A DNA stretch of 64,000 bases, taken from the NCBI GenBank assembly GCA_021018815.1, contig JAITYX010000046.1:3785501-3849500 (forward strand). The letters are read 5' to 3'. Shown here one piece after another: positions 12,801 through 24,355 of this stretch. How positions within the stretch are numbered: position 1 is the stretch's first letter; every line of letters starts with the position of its first letter. A program made the position numbers and the translations under genes. Under the pieces are notes generated by a model, which had not been told where the DNA came from, searched no databases, and was given only the letters and a program-made list of their open reading frames with translations. This DNA is from Talinum fruticosum. Lineage: Eukaryota; Streptophyta; Magnoliopsida; Caryophyllales; Talinaceae.

Positions 12801-13296
12801 GATAAGGGAACTTTTGAGCCTAGGAAATGTTGCCTTGGGTTGATAAGGAACTTCAAGTAATAGGTATCAAGTTGATAAGAGAACTTCAACTTGGAAGTAC
12901 TAGGTCAAATAAGGACACTTCAACTAAGGAATACTATTTCAAATAAGGGAACTTCTGGTTTTAGGAAAATTATAACCGTTTTGTTAGGGAACAAATCTTA
13001 GTAATCTTATTCATTATAATTGAGGATTCAATTAATGGATTTGACTTAGTTCTTATATTAACAATGTCCAAGGTTTTCTGCCCCAGGAAGGTTTTCTCGT
13101 AAAATTATCTTGTATCCTTTTATCTTTCTGTCTGAATTATTCTAGAGCCAATTCTTCTCCCCAAAATTGAGCTTAGCTCGGACCTTATCTTTACTTTATG
13201 AGTGGTCGAGTTTCACCTAAATATTAAATTTCGTAAAATCTTCCATTACCATATTCACCTCCTCTAGGGTAGTTTACTTCTCCTATTGAACTTTCA
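9836..13296 (+). mobile_element. Solo LTR (copia-like), TSD tgagg, with nested LTR
   Basis: The insertion begins TGAAGACTTAAG at 9836 and ends CTTTCA at 13296. It is flanked by perfect five-base duplications tgagg (9831-9835 and 13297-13301). LINE ORF2 reads across the site (KRCLSDIQMR-like before, VVTTHKALYAIQGSM after). Without the nested LTR at 10098-11632 it is about 1.92 kb. It shares the TGAAGACT start, the caaagtattt...actttgagaacca block and the CACCTCCTCTAGGGT-type 3' end with the other copia LTRs here, but is clearly diverged, so it is a related subfamily. It has no PBS, PPT or coding sequence. Confidence 0.85.
10098..11632 (+). mobile_element. Solo LTR, copia family A, TSD agttc
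   Basis: It begins TGAAGACTCGG and ends GCAAACCTTCA, with perfect duplications agttc at 10093-10097 and 11633-11637. It matches the LTRs of the complete copia element at 34828-45664 over its whole length. Shared landmarks are the TATA box region near 11015-11025, the CTAGCTGTAAGGGTTATCTC block and the CACCCCCTCTAGGGTGACTC end. It is nested in the older LTR at 9836-13296 and has no internal coding region. Confidence 0.92.
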
Positions 13297-13401
13297 TGAG
13301 GGTTGTCACAACTCACAAAGCATTATATGCCATTCAGGGGAGCATGTATTTTGATCTTGCCAAACTAGGATGCAATAAGAGGAACAAGAAGCACTTCTAG
13401 C
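13297..13401 (+). pseudogene. L1 LINE ORF2 continuation
   Basis: Immediately after the LTR target duplication the plus strand reads VVTTHKALYAIQGSM, continuing the LINE ORF2 linker between endonuclease and reverse transcriptase. The match fades after about 13400. No RT domain was found, so the LINE is truncated or replaced here. Confidence 0.6.
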
Positions 13402-13609
13402 AATACAATCATTTAGGCCCCATTTGGTTGGGGAGAACTAGATTGAAACTTGAAACCTTTGGTTTTAAGTTCTTATTTCAATTGTTTGGTTGGGGTATTT
13501 TACGAGTGAAATTTTGAACTTAGAGGTTTTTAGATCCCCTCAAAATAAGGGAATTTGAATCCCCCAATTAGGAAGGGGTCAATTCCCCATCCATAGGCAC
13601 CTAAAAGGT
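13402..13609. other. Possible hAT/MITE-like fragment
   Basis: The stretch starts aggccccatttggttgggg, a phrase typical of the ends of plant hAT-type miniature elements, and has short repeats such as tttggttgggg at two sites. I could not find a matching inverted end or a target duplication, so the assignment is weak. Confidence 0.25.
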
Positions 13610-14850
13610 GTCTTGGTATTTTTCCTAATGCTTGTTTTATTTTTATGTTATTGGCCCAATAATAAAATATAACTTCATTTGTTTATTCAAGGCTAAATTG
13701 GGCCAAAGTAGTGTAACTCTCATTTGTTTCAGCCTAAAGTAAAACAATCAACAAGCTTATAATAAAAAACACAAAAGAGCCCACAAAATAGCCTAAGTAA
13801 CCCACACTGGTCACCAAACCTAAGCTTTGAACCGTGTCAAAGCTAGGCACGGATCCCCATACCCTGCAGTGGACCGGTACGTGACACATTCACATTCAGA
13901 ATGTATTGCCTTGACCCATTCAACATAGCATTTTGACCTAGTTGGTGTTGATAGATTTTCTAGCTTATTTTTAGCTAATTTTCCAATGCCAATTCTGTTG
14001 ATTTTTGGTCGCTTTGGGGCTAAAATGAGAAAACTATGACCCTACCTAATTGATATAAATAGGGGCTTCACTCTCATTTCCACACACCAAATGCAACTGC
14101 ACATTTCACTCTTATGCTTTTGAATTCCCTCTCTATAAACACACCTTCTATGCAACAATTTTAGCTATTTTCACCCTCATTATGCTTGAAATTCCATCCT
14201 TACTCTTTACTCTCCCTATTCACATTTCATTTCCCATTTCTAAACAACTTAGAAAAATCCTCCATTAGGAGGAAGTTTCAGTTCCGCTTCATCCCTTTAT
14301 TTCCATACCATTACGCTAGCTTGATCTAGCCTCGACCCGAAGATTGACAGTGGGACTACTTAAGGGCATGAGATGTAGAACTCTCGACATGTTTTTGTCT
14401 ATTTATCACTTTATTGTTTTATTTTCATCATTTAATTTTCTATATTGTGGTTTTAAGGTGATGTAATTTCATTTTCTTTCCTCCCCGCCTGCTGTAATAT
14501 CTTAGTTTTATCATTTTTGTTTGGTTTCTTTGTTTGCTATCTTCATTATTTTTAAGCATGTTTTGATTAATTCAATTTTTTTACTACCATGTTGTTTTTT
14601 TAAACATAATTTCCCACTCCCATTTGAATTAGTAAAGGTTGTTTTTGAAAGGGCGGAATGAGGAGCTTTGAGATGAACCCGGGAAGTTCCATCATAGATC
14701 CTTTGTAGATTACTATTGAGAGGGACGAGTCATGGGTTGAAGGAAGAAAATGGAAAGATGGCACCTTCGTGACAAAAGAAACTGAAGTTGTTGTTTAAAG
14801 AATTGTGAGTTTCATGAATAATTAATTACTTTCATGTACTTTTGGTTAAT
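13610..14850 (+). mobile_element. Tat-type gypsy LTR, diverged copy 1
   Basis: The start (ggtgtcttggtattttt...ttattggcccaataata) aligns with the minus-strand Tat LTR that ends at 50210 (tgtagacacgtaaaaag...cggcccgatgataata). A TATA box tataaata lies at 14054-14061, followed by a CT-rich transcript-leader-like stretch. The block tgggactacttaagggc at 14350 and the gggcggaa phrase at about 14651 are shared with copy 2 and with the minus LTR. No coding sequence is present. The right end is placed where copy 2 begins and is approximate. Confidence 0.6.
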
Positions 14851-15975
14851 TAAAGTTGTCTAATAACAATTTCAATCCTTCTTGCATGAGACTTTGTCAT
14901 AAACCCGGACTTCCGAAGTCGACCACAGCACCGAGAGGAAAGACAAGTTAGCCTTGGCGCTACAAAGAGATGAGCATCATGGGAAGGGCATGAAATCCTA
15001 AGAGGACATAGCATGGCCGGCGCTCCCAACCAATTATTTCGCCTCAAAACGCTATGTTTTGGCTCGAAGACCCCAGGGCAGCACGGAAGGGCAAGAAACC
15101 TAGGCAACACCCTCGTGGCCGATGCCCCTACCCGATTTTATCCCGGTTCTATCCGGTTCAACCTTCACATTATCTTGCCCTGGTTTTGCAGCTATTTCTA
15201 GACAGCTGGCCGAGAGCAACTCTAGGTCATTCCTTGACCTAACCTCTCCCTATAAATAGAGAGCCTTGGCTCTCATTCCAATAATAGCTCATCCCTTAAT
15301 ATTCCTCTATTGAAACCTGATTAAGAGCTATTCAATACTCATCTTTGTATTATGATCTCTTAGTCTCTTTTCAACCTACTTCAATCATACACCCTACATC
15401 TGGTCCATAAATTCCGTCATTCATTCATATACCTACTCATCTCCCTTCAATTCACCACCGTCACATCATCAAATCCAGATTCGAGATCCAAATCAGCAGG
15501 TGGGACAACTTGAGGGCACTAATTCAATCTTGAAAATGGTTTACTTGTTTATTTATGTTTTCTTGCTTGCTTTCCGTATTGTGGAGAAAAATTGTATCGC
15601 TTTTAATTCCTCCCCACCTGATGTAATCTTTTAGTTTTCTACTTTTCTTTTCTTTTCGCTTTCGTTTCGTTTTCTTTACTTCGCCTTTATTGCTTTCATA
15701 ATTATGTTGTGGTTGCTTTAATTTTTGTTATATATTGTGTGCTTGTGTTTTGTTCGTTATTTATTCACTACTCGAACAAGTAATGGTCGTCGTTTGATGG
15801 GCGGAACGGAAGGGTTATCCCTACGTTTCATACCCTCGCCTCAACGATCCGATTCTCGGTTCTAAACCAATGGAGTTAGTTTTTAGCCATTTTCAGTCTT
15901 AGTTTTCTCGTACTAAGATTGAAAGAGAAAATTTTACTTTTGTTTTTGTTACTTTTTCTTTCCATAAAGCCGATC
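14851..15975 (+). mobile_element. Tat-type gypsy LTR, diverged copy 2
   Basis: This copy matches the minus LTR at 47939-50210 in several blocks: the atggccggcgctccc phrase near 15013, the tatccggttcaacc region, a TATA box tataaata at 15251-15258 followed by gagagccttggctctcattcc, and the GGTGGGACAACTTGAGGGC block near 15500. It also shares gggcggaacggaagggttatcc near 15800 and ends near 15965 next to a gactccc phrase resembling the primer binding site region. Orientation is plus, opposite to the two large Tat elements. It may be the 5' LTR of a truncated third Tat element. Confidence 0.6.
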
Positions 15976-16600
15976 GATGACTCCCTTCGATTTATTTCTT
16001 CTAATTTGCATTTCAACTTTTTTTTATCGCACGATAAGAAAAAAGGTTCCGGATCTACCCAGCCAGGCCGGAGGCCGAGGCCGACTATCTCGGCCTAGGT
16101 CCTTCGCCAGCGCCGGCCACCACCGGGTGTAGGTTGCCACCTACACTTAGTGGTCGACGAGCGAGGCCCGGCTCTAAACCAATGTTTTCACACCAGTTTG
16201 GCCCTAAAGCTTGGCAGATTTAATAAACCCTAATTTTTATTTTTCGGTTAAGTAATAACATCCCAGGAAGTCTGAAAATAATTGCCAAAATAAAAGAATT
16301 AATAAAAGCGATATTCAAACTTTGCTTAATTCATCTATTAAATCAATTTAATAAAATTCGGAAATCTTAATAAAAGGTTCATCCCCACTTTCTAAGTTTC
16401 ATCTTCAAAACCCTAAAATCATCATGTCTCTTCGAAAATCAAAAGTTTTCTAAAACCCACCAAGCATTCGTGGGGAAGCTCGGTCCTGGGCGGGTCCCGC
16501 TGGCCATGGTTCCTACAAACACTTAATGAATAAAATTCATGTTTATGCATTATCTCTTGTCCTTTTGTAACCACACTTTGAACAACATCTTTTGTGACAT
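15976..16600 (+). other. Tat 5' leader, matching 47400-47938
   Basis: This stretch aligns, in reverse, with the leader of element 1. Shared phrases include ccggcgcc-type GC-rich text near 16110, tgttttcacacca near 16184, aatcttaataaaaggttcat near 16365 and catggttcctacaaac near 16505. It is non-coding and lies between the LTR/PBS and where gag would start. Confidence 0.6.
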
Positions 16601-16988
16601 CAAGTGCATCGATTTTTTTAGCAACCATTTAGGAAACTCCATTTTCAAAGAACTGTTGTGAAGAACTCAAGGTAATTTTTTATAATTAATGCGAGTGTTC
16701 TTGCACTCGTGTTGCATGGCTAATTGTTTTTAATTTCTTTTACTAATGCACTTTGTTAATAATTATGGCCTGTAAGTTTTGTGTGTGGAGTTTTTGGGCC
16801 ATGGCTTTGAAACTTATTTTCACCCCTTGATTTTATGTGTGTCATTCTCTTGTTATGGTTACAAGTTGCTCCATTTTTGGATGTACTATGCAAACTAATG
16901 GTGTGTAACTCCATTACTAGGACTAAATTTACTAAAATTATATGGCACTTTATCGAAGCATATATAATTCACATTTTGGAGATGATTG
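16601..16988. other. AT-rich spacer, nothing recognised
   Basis: No protein similarity, repeat structure or boundary could be supported between the Tat leader and the minisatellite. Confidence 0.5.
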
Positions 16989-17672
16989 GCACTTGGTTAA
17001 CCCCTTGCATGTCTCACCCCTTTTAGGGTACATGAACGGGTTAAACCTCGTTCATGCTATACCGTTTTGAAGAGTTAATTTTTGGTTAACCCCTTGCATG
17101 TCTTACCCCTTTTAGGGTATAGGAATTGATTAAACCTCATTTACACTATCGAACCTTGAAGATTTTGATTAATCCTTTGCATGTCTTACCTCTTTTAAGG
17201 TGCATGAACTAGTTAAACCTTCTTTTGCGCTAATCCAAATTTAAAGAGTTGGCTTTTGATTAATCCTTTGCATGTCTTACCCCTTTTACATGAATGGGTT
17301 GAACCTTCTTTTGCACCCTCCAAATTTGAAAAGTTGACTTTTGGTTAACCCCTTACATGTCTTACCCCTTTTAGGGTACATGAATGGGTTAAACCTCCTT
17401 TACGCTATCCAAAAAGAGTTGATCTTTAGTTAGCCCCTTGCATATCTTACCCCTTTTAGGGTACATAAATGAGTTAAGCCTCCTTTAAGCTATCCAAGAA
17501 GAGTTGATCTTCGGTTAAACCCTTGCAAGTCTTACCCCATTTAGGGTACATGAACGGGTTAAACCTCCTTTTGCTATCCAAGAAGAATTGATATTTGGTT
17601 AACCCATTGCATAACTTACCCCTTTTGTGGTTCATGAACGGGGTTAAACCTCCTCTTGCTTTTCCGTTCAAG
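16989..17672 (+). repeat. Minisatellite, eight units of about 84 bases
   Basis: Eight imperfect tandem units run head to tail. Each has the core GGTTAACCCCTTGCATGTCT, then a taccccttttagggtacatgaa block, a gggttaaacctcctt block and a pyrimidine/adenine tail ending near aagagttgatctt. Unit starts are near 16996, 17082, 17168, 17258, 17341, 17430, 17513 and 17596. Units 5-7 are most alike; units 1-4 are more diverged. Tat/Ogre elements often carry tandem repeats in their untranslated regions, and this array sits beside Tat sequence. Confidence 0.9.
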
Positions 17673-18047
17673 CTTTTGTGTGACTTAGAACTTTGAGTCC
17701 CTATGTCGAATTATTACGTTGTCATGATTATCCTAATAAATAAATCATGTAACTTACTTTTTCACTTAATTATTATATTCACTGCGAGCCTTCGTTAGAA
17801 AGATGATGACTTTCGTTGACCCGATTATCACCCATAGGCATTATTTGTGTATCCAATCAAGTGAAAAAGGGAAAAATAAATAAGAGACAAAGCTGACAAT
17901 TTTTAGCACCATAGCGACTTTAAGCGAGTCAAACTCTACCGAGGGCCCTCGACATCGCCCTTGGTGGTCTAAAGAGAACACCAAAATAAGGAAAATATTC
18001 TTGCTATCAAGTCACTTTAAAGTGAAGAAAACATCATTCTATAACCT
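17673..18047 (+). other. Non-coding leader before the mobile-domain ORF
   Basis: This AT-rich stretch ends in gaagaaaacatcattctata. The part tttttagcaccatagcgact near 17897 resembles the text around Tat primer binding sites, but no LTR end is defined next to it. No coding sequence is recognised. Confidence 0.4.
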
Positions 18048-19567
18048 TTGCTGCATCCCGATATAGAAGCTGGGCATAAATCATGGGCCAAACTATCATT
18101 ACACGGGAGTTTACTTACAAACCTCTTTACAGGAAGTGGTCAGAAGATATCTTCATTCGATCCCAAGAAAAGCTCATCAACCTTCATTTGTTCAATGCTC
18201 TATATTACTCACTCTTCTTATATGCAAATGCCCCGAATCTTATTTGCGCCATTTGTGAATATTGGTGTCCAGGAACAAACACCTTACACACTTCTTAAAG
18301 TGAGGTGTCTATTTTTCTCCTTGGTATTCATGATATGCTTGGGTTGCTGTTGTCTAGACTTCTCTCGCTACCTTTGATGAGTTATAAGTTCCCATTGGAT
18401 AAGGTAACAATACTTACGTTGCAGCTTTACTTTTTTGTTGGCTATGCACGTTCATTATACCAGTTAGAGATGCACGTTGTATTCATCCTGGAACTTTCAA
18501 GATTGCATCAAATATGGTGACAAAGAGGGTATATTGTCTTTCTTTCACAATTTTCGCAAGTATCTATAAAATACAAATTGATGTCTCCTGCTCTTCACAT
18601 CCAAGTAGAATAAAGGCCTTTTCCCTTCCCACTTTCTTTATGCATTGGTGGTAAAGTATTTTGGGATGTGTACTTTTAAAAGACAATCTTCATCTAGCAC
18701 ATGTGTGGTAAAATTCGAGTGACCTTAGACGAGCTAAAACATTTCACCTTGAAGAAGCTCGAGAAATTGTCCATTCGGGCGGAGATTTTTATTGGCATTT
18801 ATCCATTGGCGATCAAATTAAAGAAACTCTCATGGATGATGGGAAGCTGTCGAGAAATGACCTCACATTTTATGAGCATCTGTTCAAGCTTCATTAATTA
18901 TCGGTGTGAGGATAGTTTAGTCACGGATCGTTATTGTCCTTATCGATTTAGTAGACAGTTTGGTTTTCATCAAGACATCCCTACCGACATAAATTCTAAA
19001 AGTCTCCCTGAGCCATAGACTATGCTTAACCTTAACCATGCATCTTTGAGCTACAACACAAGATCCCATGTGCTATTTCCAAGAGCATGCCCATTACTTG
19101 AGAAAAGGCCACTTGTAACTTCCAAGAGTAGTAGTCGAAAATGTTTCCTGCTTCTTCTCGTACTCACTTGGGAGAGAGCTAAATGAGAAAAATAAATGAT
19201 TCATCCAATGAAAACATTCCGGAGGATGGAGGGGTTTATGACTCGAAGCTCAAATCAAAGCTAAAAAGTGCTAGGAAAGCTTTAGGAGCCGCCACCCCGA
19301 TGATGGATGATAGATCTTCATATGAGAAAATTCATGGAGTACAAGTTGGTATCCTTGCTATACCTATTTCTGTTGTTCCCATCCAAGGTGTCACTATGCC
19401 AGCAAAGGTAACAAAGCAAGTCATGCCATTATTGCAGATTTCTCCATCTAGGATATGTAGACAAAAGCTTAAATCTATTGTTTGTGTTGTTGATGAACTG
19501 GGCAATCAACATGTTGAGACCTATGTGCCAAAGCTCGGAAAGGTCCTTCGTCCACCTCCCAATGGTG

Positions 19568-19635
<68 letters not shown>

Positions 19636-20057
19636 TTATGTCACATGTACGTCAACATCCTCCTTTTTTTTTAATAAGGGGAGAGTGATGACGTGAACCT
19701 CAAAGAAAAGATGGTAAGAATTCCTTTACCATAAGGAAGTTACTATTTCCATTCACTTGGAAAAGATCCTTTAGACCAAAATGTCACTAACCAAGATAAT
19801 GATGAAGTTTATTCCGCTCCTAATGCAAGCGTTTCTTCACTTTTCTTCCCACCACCTCCATTAAGATCTTCACATTGTGAAGTTTCATTTTTCGATACAA
19901 GCAATGCTATATGGTAAGCCAAGAGGTTCACAACTCAAGTCATGGTCAAACACATGTTAGGGAAGGTGTCTTATAGTCTTTTTGGACGGTTTCATCTCCT
20001 TAGAAATGAGTTTGATGATATTTATGTCTATATTTTCAAGGTAGGCATTGATGTGTC
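18048..20057 (+). pseudogene. Plant mobile domain (PMD) antisense ORF of Tat element 1
   Basis: The plus strand reads a broken plant-mobile-domain protein. In order it has AICEYWCPGTNTLHTS (about 18241-18295), then SIFLLGIHDMLGL and YFFVGYARSLYQLEM, then RYCPYRFSRQFGFHQD (about 18920-18975), a basic linker with KLKSKLKSARKALG near 19230, and KRFTTQVMVKHMLGKVS with RFHLLRNEFDDIYVYIFKVG at about 19921-20045. The W-CxxTNTLH region and the PYRF-RQFG region are hallmarks of PMD-type ORFs found antisense in Tat-lineage retrotransposons. It lies opposite to pol of element 1, which fits. Several frameshifts and stops, plus a dinucleotide repeat in the middle, break it. The copia insertion at 20058 splits it, and it resumes at 30006. 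Confidence 0.7.
19569..19633. repeat. (AT)n(GT)n microsatellite
   Basis: A run of about 31 bases of AT dinucleotides is followed directly by about 30 bases of TG dinucleotides and a short CGCGC. It lies inside the PMD pseudogene and destroys its frame. Confidence 0.97.
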
Positions 20058-20113
20058 CGAAGACTCGGGTATAACTCTCTATTACTCTATGGTTTTGAAT
20101 TCAAGTCATTCTC

Positions 20114-23055
20114 TCGTAACGCCCCTAGACCCACCCTAGGAATATTACATGCCAGGGTTCCCGAGAGGAACCCCTAAGGCTGCTTAAGGTCTCAACTTAG
20201 GGTTAATAGTTTTCTCTTTGCTCGGCGGAAGCGTGTTTCTAGGTTTTCAAAGGTTTTTTGAAAATTTCGGCAGAGTTTTACGTGTAATATGGCTAATTCC
20301 ATAGGCTTAAAGTCTTAGCCCTACACGAAACACATTCCTAAACTCAACGAGCATCACGCTCGGAGTAAATACAACATAAACTCAACGAGCCACACACTCG
20401 GAGTATTCACATGGGGCTTTTACATTCATAGCCAAAACTTAAGTTCACATCCAACTGATCTTTACAAGCATGAAAAAATAAAGTACATAATAAGTCCGGA
20501 TATGTCCTATCCGTTGGTTCGCTTCTTCTAAAAGCCAAAAGCAACTCCGGGAGTCTTAACTTCCGTACCTGAAAATGTTGGTGAGGTCATGAGCTCCACG
20601 AGCTTAGTGAATAACCCAAACCCGACCACGGTTTCACTTTGCACATTAATTCATTAGCAAACACAAGTAAGTTCACAATTCATTCATAACATGCGGTTCG
20701 GATCATACATGCTCAAGACATGGGAGATACTAAACTTACCAACTTGCTGAGAAGCATAATGACCTCAATTACTCATGAATTCAATCAAACATACTTCATT
20801 CGTCTTTATACGTAAGTAAGTCATAGAATCATTCATCATGTAAATCATTCATCACGTAAATCATATCTTACTTCTTGTCGTATTAGTTTCTTATGAAATC
20901 GGGATTTGTTCTTCTTTTCATTCTTCTTCTTGAGTTCAATTATGCATGTTATAAATCATTGCTTCTTCTTTTCTTGTTCATCATGAATAATCATTCATTT
21001 CTTCATATTGTAATTCTTTAAGTCTTCTTAGTTTCGAATGGAAAGAAGATTTATGTTCTACTCTAAAGACCCAGTTCTTGGAGCCAAAATAATTCGTGGG
21101 CTCGGTTCTTGGAGGCAAAATAATTCGTGGCCTCGAGGAAAAATAATTCGTGGCCTCGAGGCTTGCCTCACTCGAAGGACGCATACTATCAATAATTGGT
21201 GGAAGCACAATAATTCGTGGCTTCGGTTGACGAGACACTTCTATGGCCATAGGTTCGAGAGGGTTCTTTAATTCCCGGGGTCTTAGATCAATACCAAAAT
21301 CCTTTCTCCCTTCTTTAGTTGTTTATGTTTCTTATTTTCGCATCATCTTCTTATTACTTATTGAAGGGATGCACTTAATTCATATAATTCATGCTCAATA
21401 CCTTCATACGTAACACCTCGCAACTAACAATTCACATAAGCGAGTTCCGACTCAAGTACAATCAATTCATTTCGGATACGCATGCTTACACCATTTATAA
21501 TCAATGTAATTCAAGATAAACATATTATCACATAAACATGTCAATTAAGATTTCTACTCAATGAACTCATCGTTTTCATGATTGCGTAATATCGCGCATA
21601 GGTGGTTTATGGTTCTATAACTTTCCTTAATCGATATATATGTCTTAATCTAGCCATATATCTTCTTAAATTTCAGTTCTTAACTCAATTACTGAATTTG
21701 TTCCGATTTTTCCCAAAACAGCACATTTTCACTCAAAAATCCATCTCTTCCAATCTACTCATCCAATGCGTACCAAAATTTACAGGAAATTCCCATATAT
21801 TATTAGGAAGTTACAGTAAAAGTTTCAGGAATTTCAGGAATTCGCAATAATTCAAACAACAGGATAAATTTATGAAAAATCTCGCACCTAAATCATGAAA
21901 TTCAATTTTGTGATTTTTCTCACTAATTCTATTCAAGCTAATTTCATTAAATTCTCAATCACACAGCTCAATAATCATGCTCAACAATGCTCAAATATCA
22001 TTAAATTCATGAACTAGGCATAAATCGCAACATGCTTTTCAATTCGTGAGTTGCTAGTTTTGTGAATTTAGGCCTCTAACTTCTTTAATTAACTTAAGGT
22101 TTCCAATTTCATACTTCAAATTCAAGTTCAATCCACCTAATTCATTTTAATTCTAGAGGATGAATTCAAATTACTCACCTTGTATTCTTAGTGATTCTAA
22201 GAATTTTAGTTTTGGATTGAATTCGAATTGGGTGCTTTGCTTTACTTTCTTCTTTCTCGTTTCCCCTTCCTTCCTCCTTTCCCCGACCCTCTGTTTCTTC
22301 CTTTAGCTGTCTCGAGTCCGGCCTACGGCTTCCTCTGTTTCGTTGGTCCTCTTCATCTCCCTTCTTGTGCTTGCCGACTGCTCGGGCACACCGTGCCTCC
22401 TCTTCCTCTCTGTTCCCCTTCGGTCCCTCTTTCGCTCTCACTCTCTCGCTGTCGCCGGGGTCTCGACCCCTCTCGGGCTCTCTTGCTGCTCTTCTTCTTC
22501 TTTTGCTCTGGTCGGCCTCCCGAACCCTTGCTCTCCCTTGCCCATCGGTAGCGGCGTCCTCGCCGTTCGGCGGGCCACCGCCCTCCCGGCTCTCGCGCTC
22601 TCTCCCTCTCTCGCTTTCCTCTCGCTCCCCATCGCCCTTCTCTGTTTCAATTTTCCCGTTCCTCTTCTCTTTCCTTGCTTCGCTTCTGCTTCTCTCCTTC
22701 TAATGTCTCAGTCCCACTCTCTATCCTTTTTTCCTACTTACACCTCAATAATATGCTGCCCAAACTTAATTAGACCCCTTAATTCCCGGACTTTAGCTTT
22801 CACGCAGACTCCCACTTACATTTTCCTTTCCTTTTTATTTTGATTTTTTTCCTACTTTGGAGTTTAACAAATTGGGCCCAACTTCAATTTCAATAAGCCC
22901 AATAAGCTAACTCATGCTCGGTTTCAGTTCTCGGGTTTTAAATTTTGACTCAGAAAAATTCTAGTTCACTTAATTTAATAATTATAAATTTTTTTACTTA
23001 ACTTTTAGTAACTTAATTCATTATTAAGCAAGCACCTGAATTTTCGGGTCTTACA
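20114..23055 (-). mobile_element. Solo LTR, Tekay-type gypsy, TSD ttctc
   Basis: On the minus strand it begins TGTAAGACCCGAAAATTCAG, a typical Tekay/Del chromovirus LTR start, and ends in ggggcgttacga. Duplications ttctc lie at 20109-20113 and 23056-23060. The length of about 2.9 kb fits the long LTRs of this clade. It includes a palindrome-like ttttcaaaggttttttgaaaatttcggcagag region near 20250 and a strongly pyrimidine-rich plus strand at 22228-22720. Low-complexity open frames inside it are not genes. The 20114 end reads tcgtaacg rather than tgtaacg, a small change. Confidence 0.75.
21085..21230 (+). repeat. Four copies of a 20-base motif in the Tekay LTR
   Basis: The phrase aaataattcgtggcctcg occurs near 21088, 21118, 21141 and 21209 with small changes and spacings of 23-68 bases. 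It is a short degenerate tandem array inside the LTR, possibly a U3 regulatory repeat. Confidence 0.8.
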
Positions 23056-24355
23056 TTCTCAGTCTTTAAGGAGATAATCCTTAAGTGTTTTTATCATTGT
23101 TTGACTTACTCAAAGAGTAGTTCTTGAGTAAAACACACATCTCCGGGTTTCTAACCCACTCGGATGTAACTCGGATAATTGTCATGAGTAAAATAATTTC
23201 ATATGCATAGCTAAAATTATTTTACTTCACAAATTTGATACAAAGTGTTTATACAATTTCACTCCTTCTTTCATCTAAAAGATAGACACACAATGGAATT
23301 ACAACCTATTGAATATTAGACTCGGAAAATTCCATTTACTTAAGTTAAGGATAATTAATAGCTTAATTATTTGAATTAATTTTTATCCTTGCCTAATCGT
23401 GGACCAAAGTATTCTTATACTTTGAGTACCACTTTGTTCTGTTTTGCGAGGTTGATTAAAGTATTTTAATCTCATTTTGAAAAGCAAAAGTAGCCGACTT
23501 CTAACCGTTAAAAATCGGCGAAAAAAAGCCAATGTTTTAGGACATGCTTAGACATCTTGTCGGGGTTGTTTGTTTCCAAACCCGGTAAACTTTCAACTTT
23601 GAGTCTAACGGCTATTTCCACCCCAGATTTCAGTCACAACTAGTGGGTTGGACCACCTTTTGAGCCAAGGACCAAAGCATAATATTCATATTCACAATGA
23701 CTCCATTTATGAGGGACTCAGATTATTCGTTGCAACGGCTAGTTAAGCTTCCCGATCCGGAATCAATCACATTGGCTACTCGCTCTATTGAGTATAAATA
23801 GACGCCATCCTATAAGACTTAAAGATTAACAAACTCATTGTGGAACACTTTTTCGGATCTTACTCTCTCAATCTTTAGCTTTCAACTCTTTACTTAAGTT
23901 CTTACTCTTTGAGTTGAAAAGAAAAATCTTGTAATTACTCTTACTTTAATTCTTTGTAACTTCCCTTGATTGAGTCGTAAGGTTGAACTCAACTCAACCG
24001 TCCCAAACTGTAAGGGTTATCTCGGTTAGGAAGTACTAGAACAGATAAAAGAATTTATGTGTCTAGGAAAACTTGTATTGAATTGTCTAAGGGAGCAATT
24101 CTGTAAGAGTCGACCCTTTTATTTTATGGATTCAAAATAGTGGATTTGACTTGGTGTCCGGATTGATATTGTCTGTGGTTTTATGCCCCAGGAGGGTTTC
24201 CATGTATTTTTGTGTTCTTTCTTTCTGAATTCATTCTAAACTCAAAACTATTTTCCGAGTTCAAACTGTGTAGAAAATCCTTTCATTCCGCAAAATTTCC
24301 TTCTCATCCACCCCCTTTCTAGGGTGCTTCGGACTCTCAAGAGCAAACCTTCAAT

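Larger units (their letters stand above)
20058..24353 (+). repeat. 5' LTR of the defective copia element (interrupted)
   Basis: The LTR starts near 20058 (cgaagactcgggtataac, compare TGAAGACTCGG in family A) and ends GCAAACCTTCA at 24353. A Tekay-type LTR plus target duplication (20114-23060) splits it, leaving about 1.35 kb. Shared features with family A are attagactcggaaaattcca at 23312, the caaagtattcttatactttg palindrome at 23404, tataaata near 23791 and the CTGTAAGGGTTATCTC block at about 24009. The pieces on either side join cleanly in comparison with the 3' LTR. Confidence 0.8.

Noticed and set aside
13402..13609. A complete hAT-type miniature element starting aggccccatttggttgggg
   Set aside because: No matching inverted end and no eight-base duplication were found, so it is listed only as a weak possible fragment.
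16989..17672. Regularly spaced repeats that could suggest a CRISPR array
   Set aside because: The units are continuous tandem copies without unique spacers and diverge gradually. The surroundings are plant retrotransposon sequence, so this is a minisatellite.
19183..19674. 163-codon frame taken as one gene
   Set aside because: Its last third is translated from the AT/GT microsatellite. Only the first part is kept, as a piece of the PMD pseudogene.
22175..22843. Overlapping long frames on both strands, rich in Leu/Ser/Pro or Arg/Glu
   Set aside because: They lie in the pyrimidine-rich part of the Tekay solo LTR. They are low complexity and resemble no protein.
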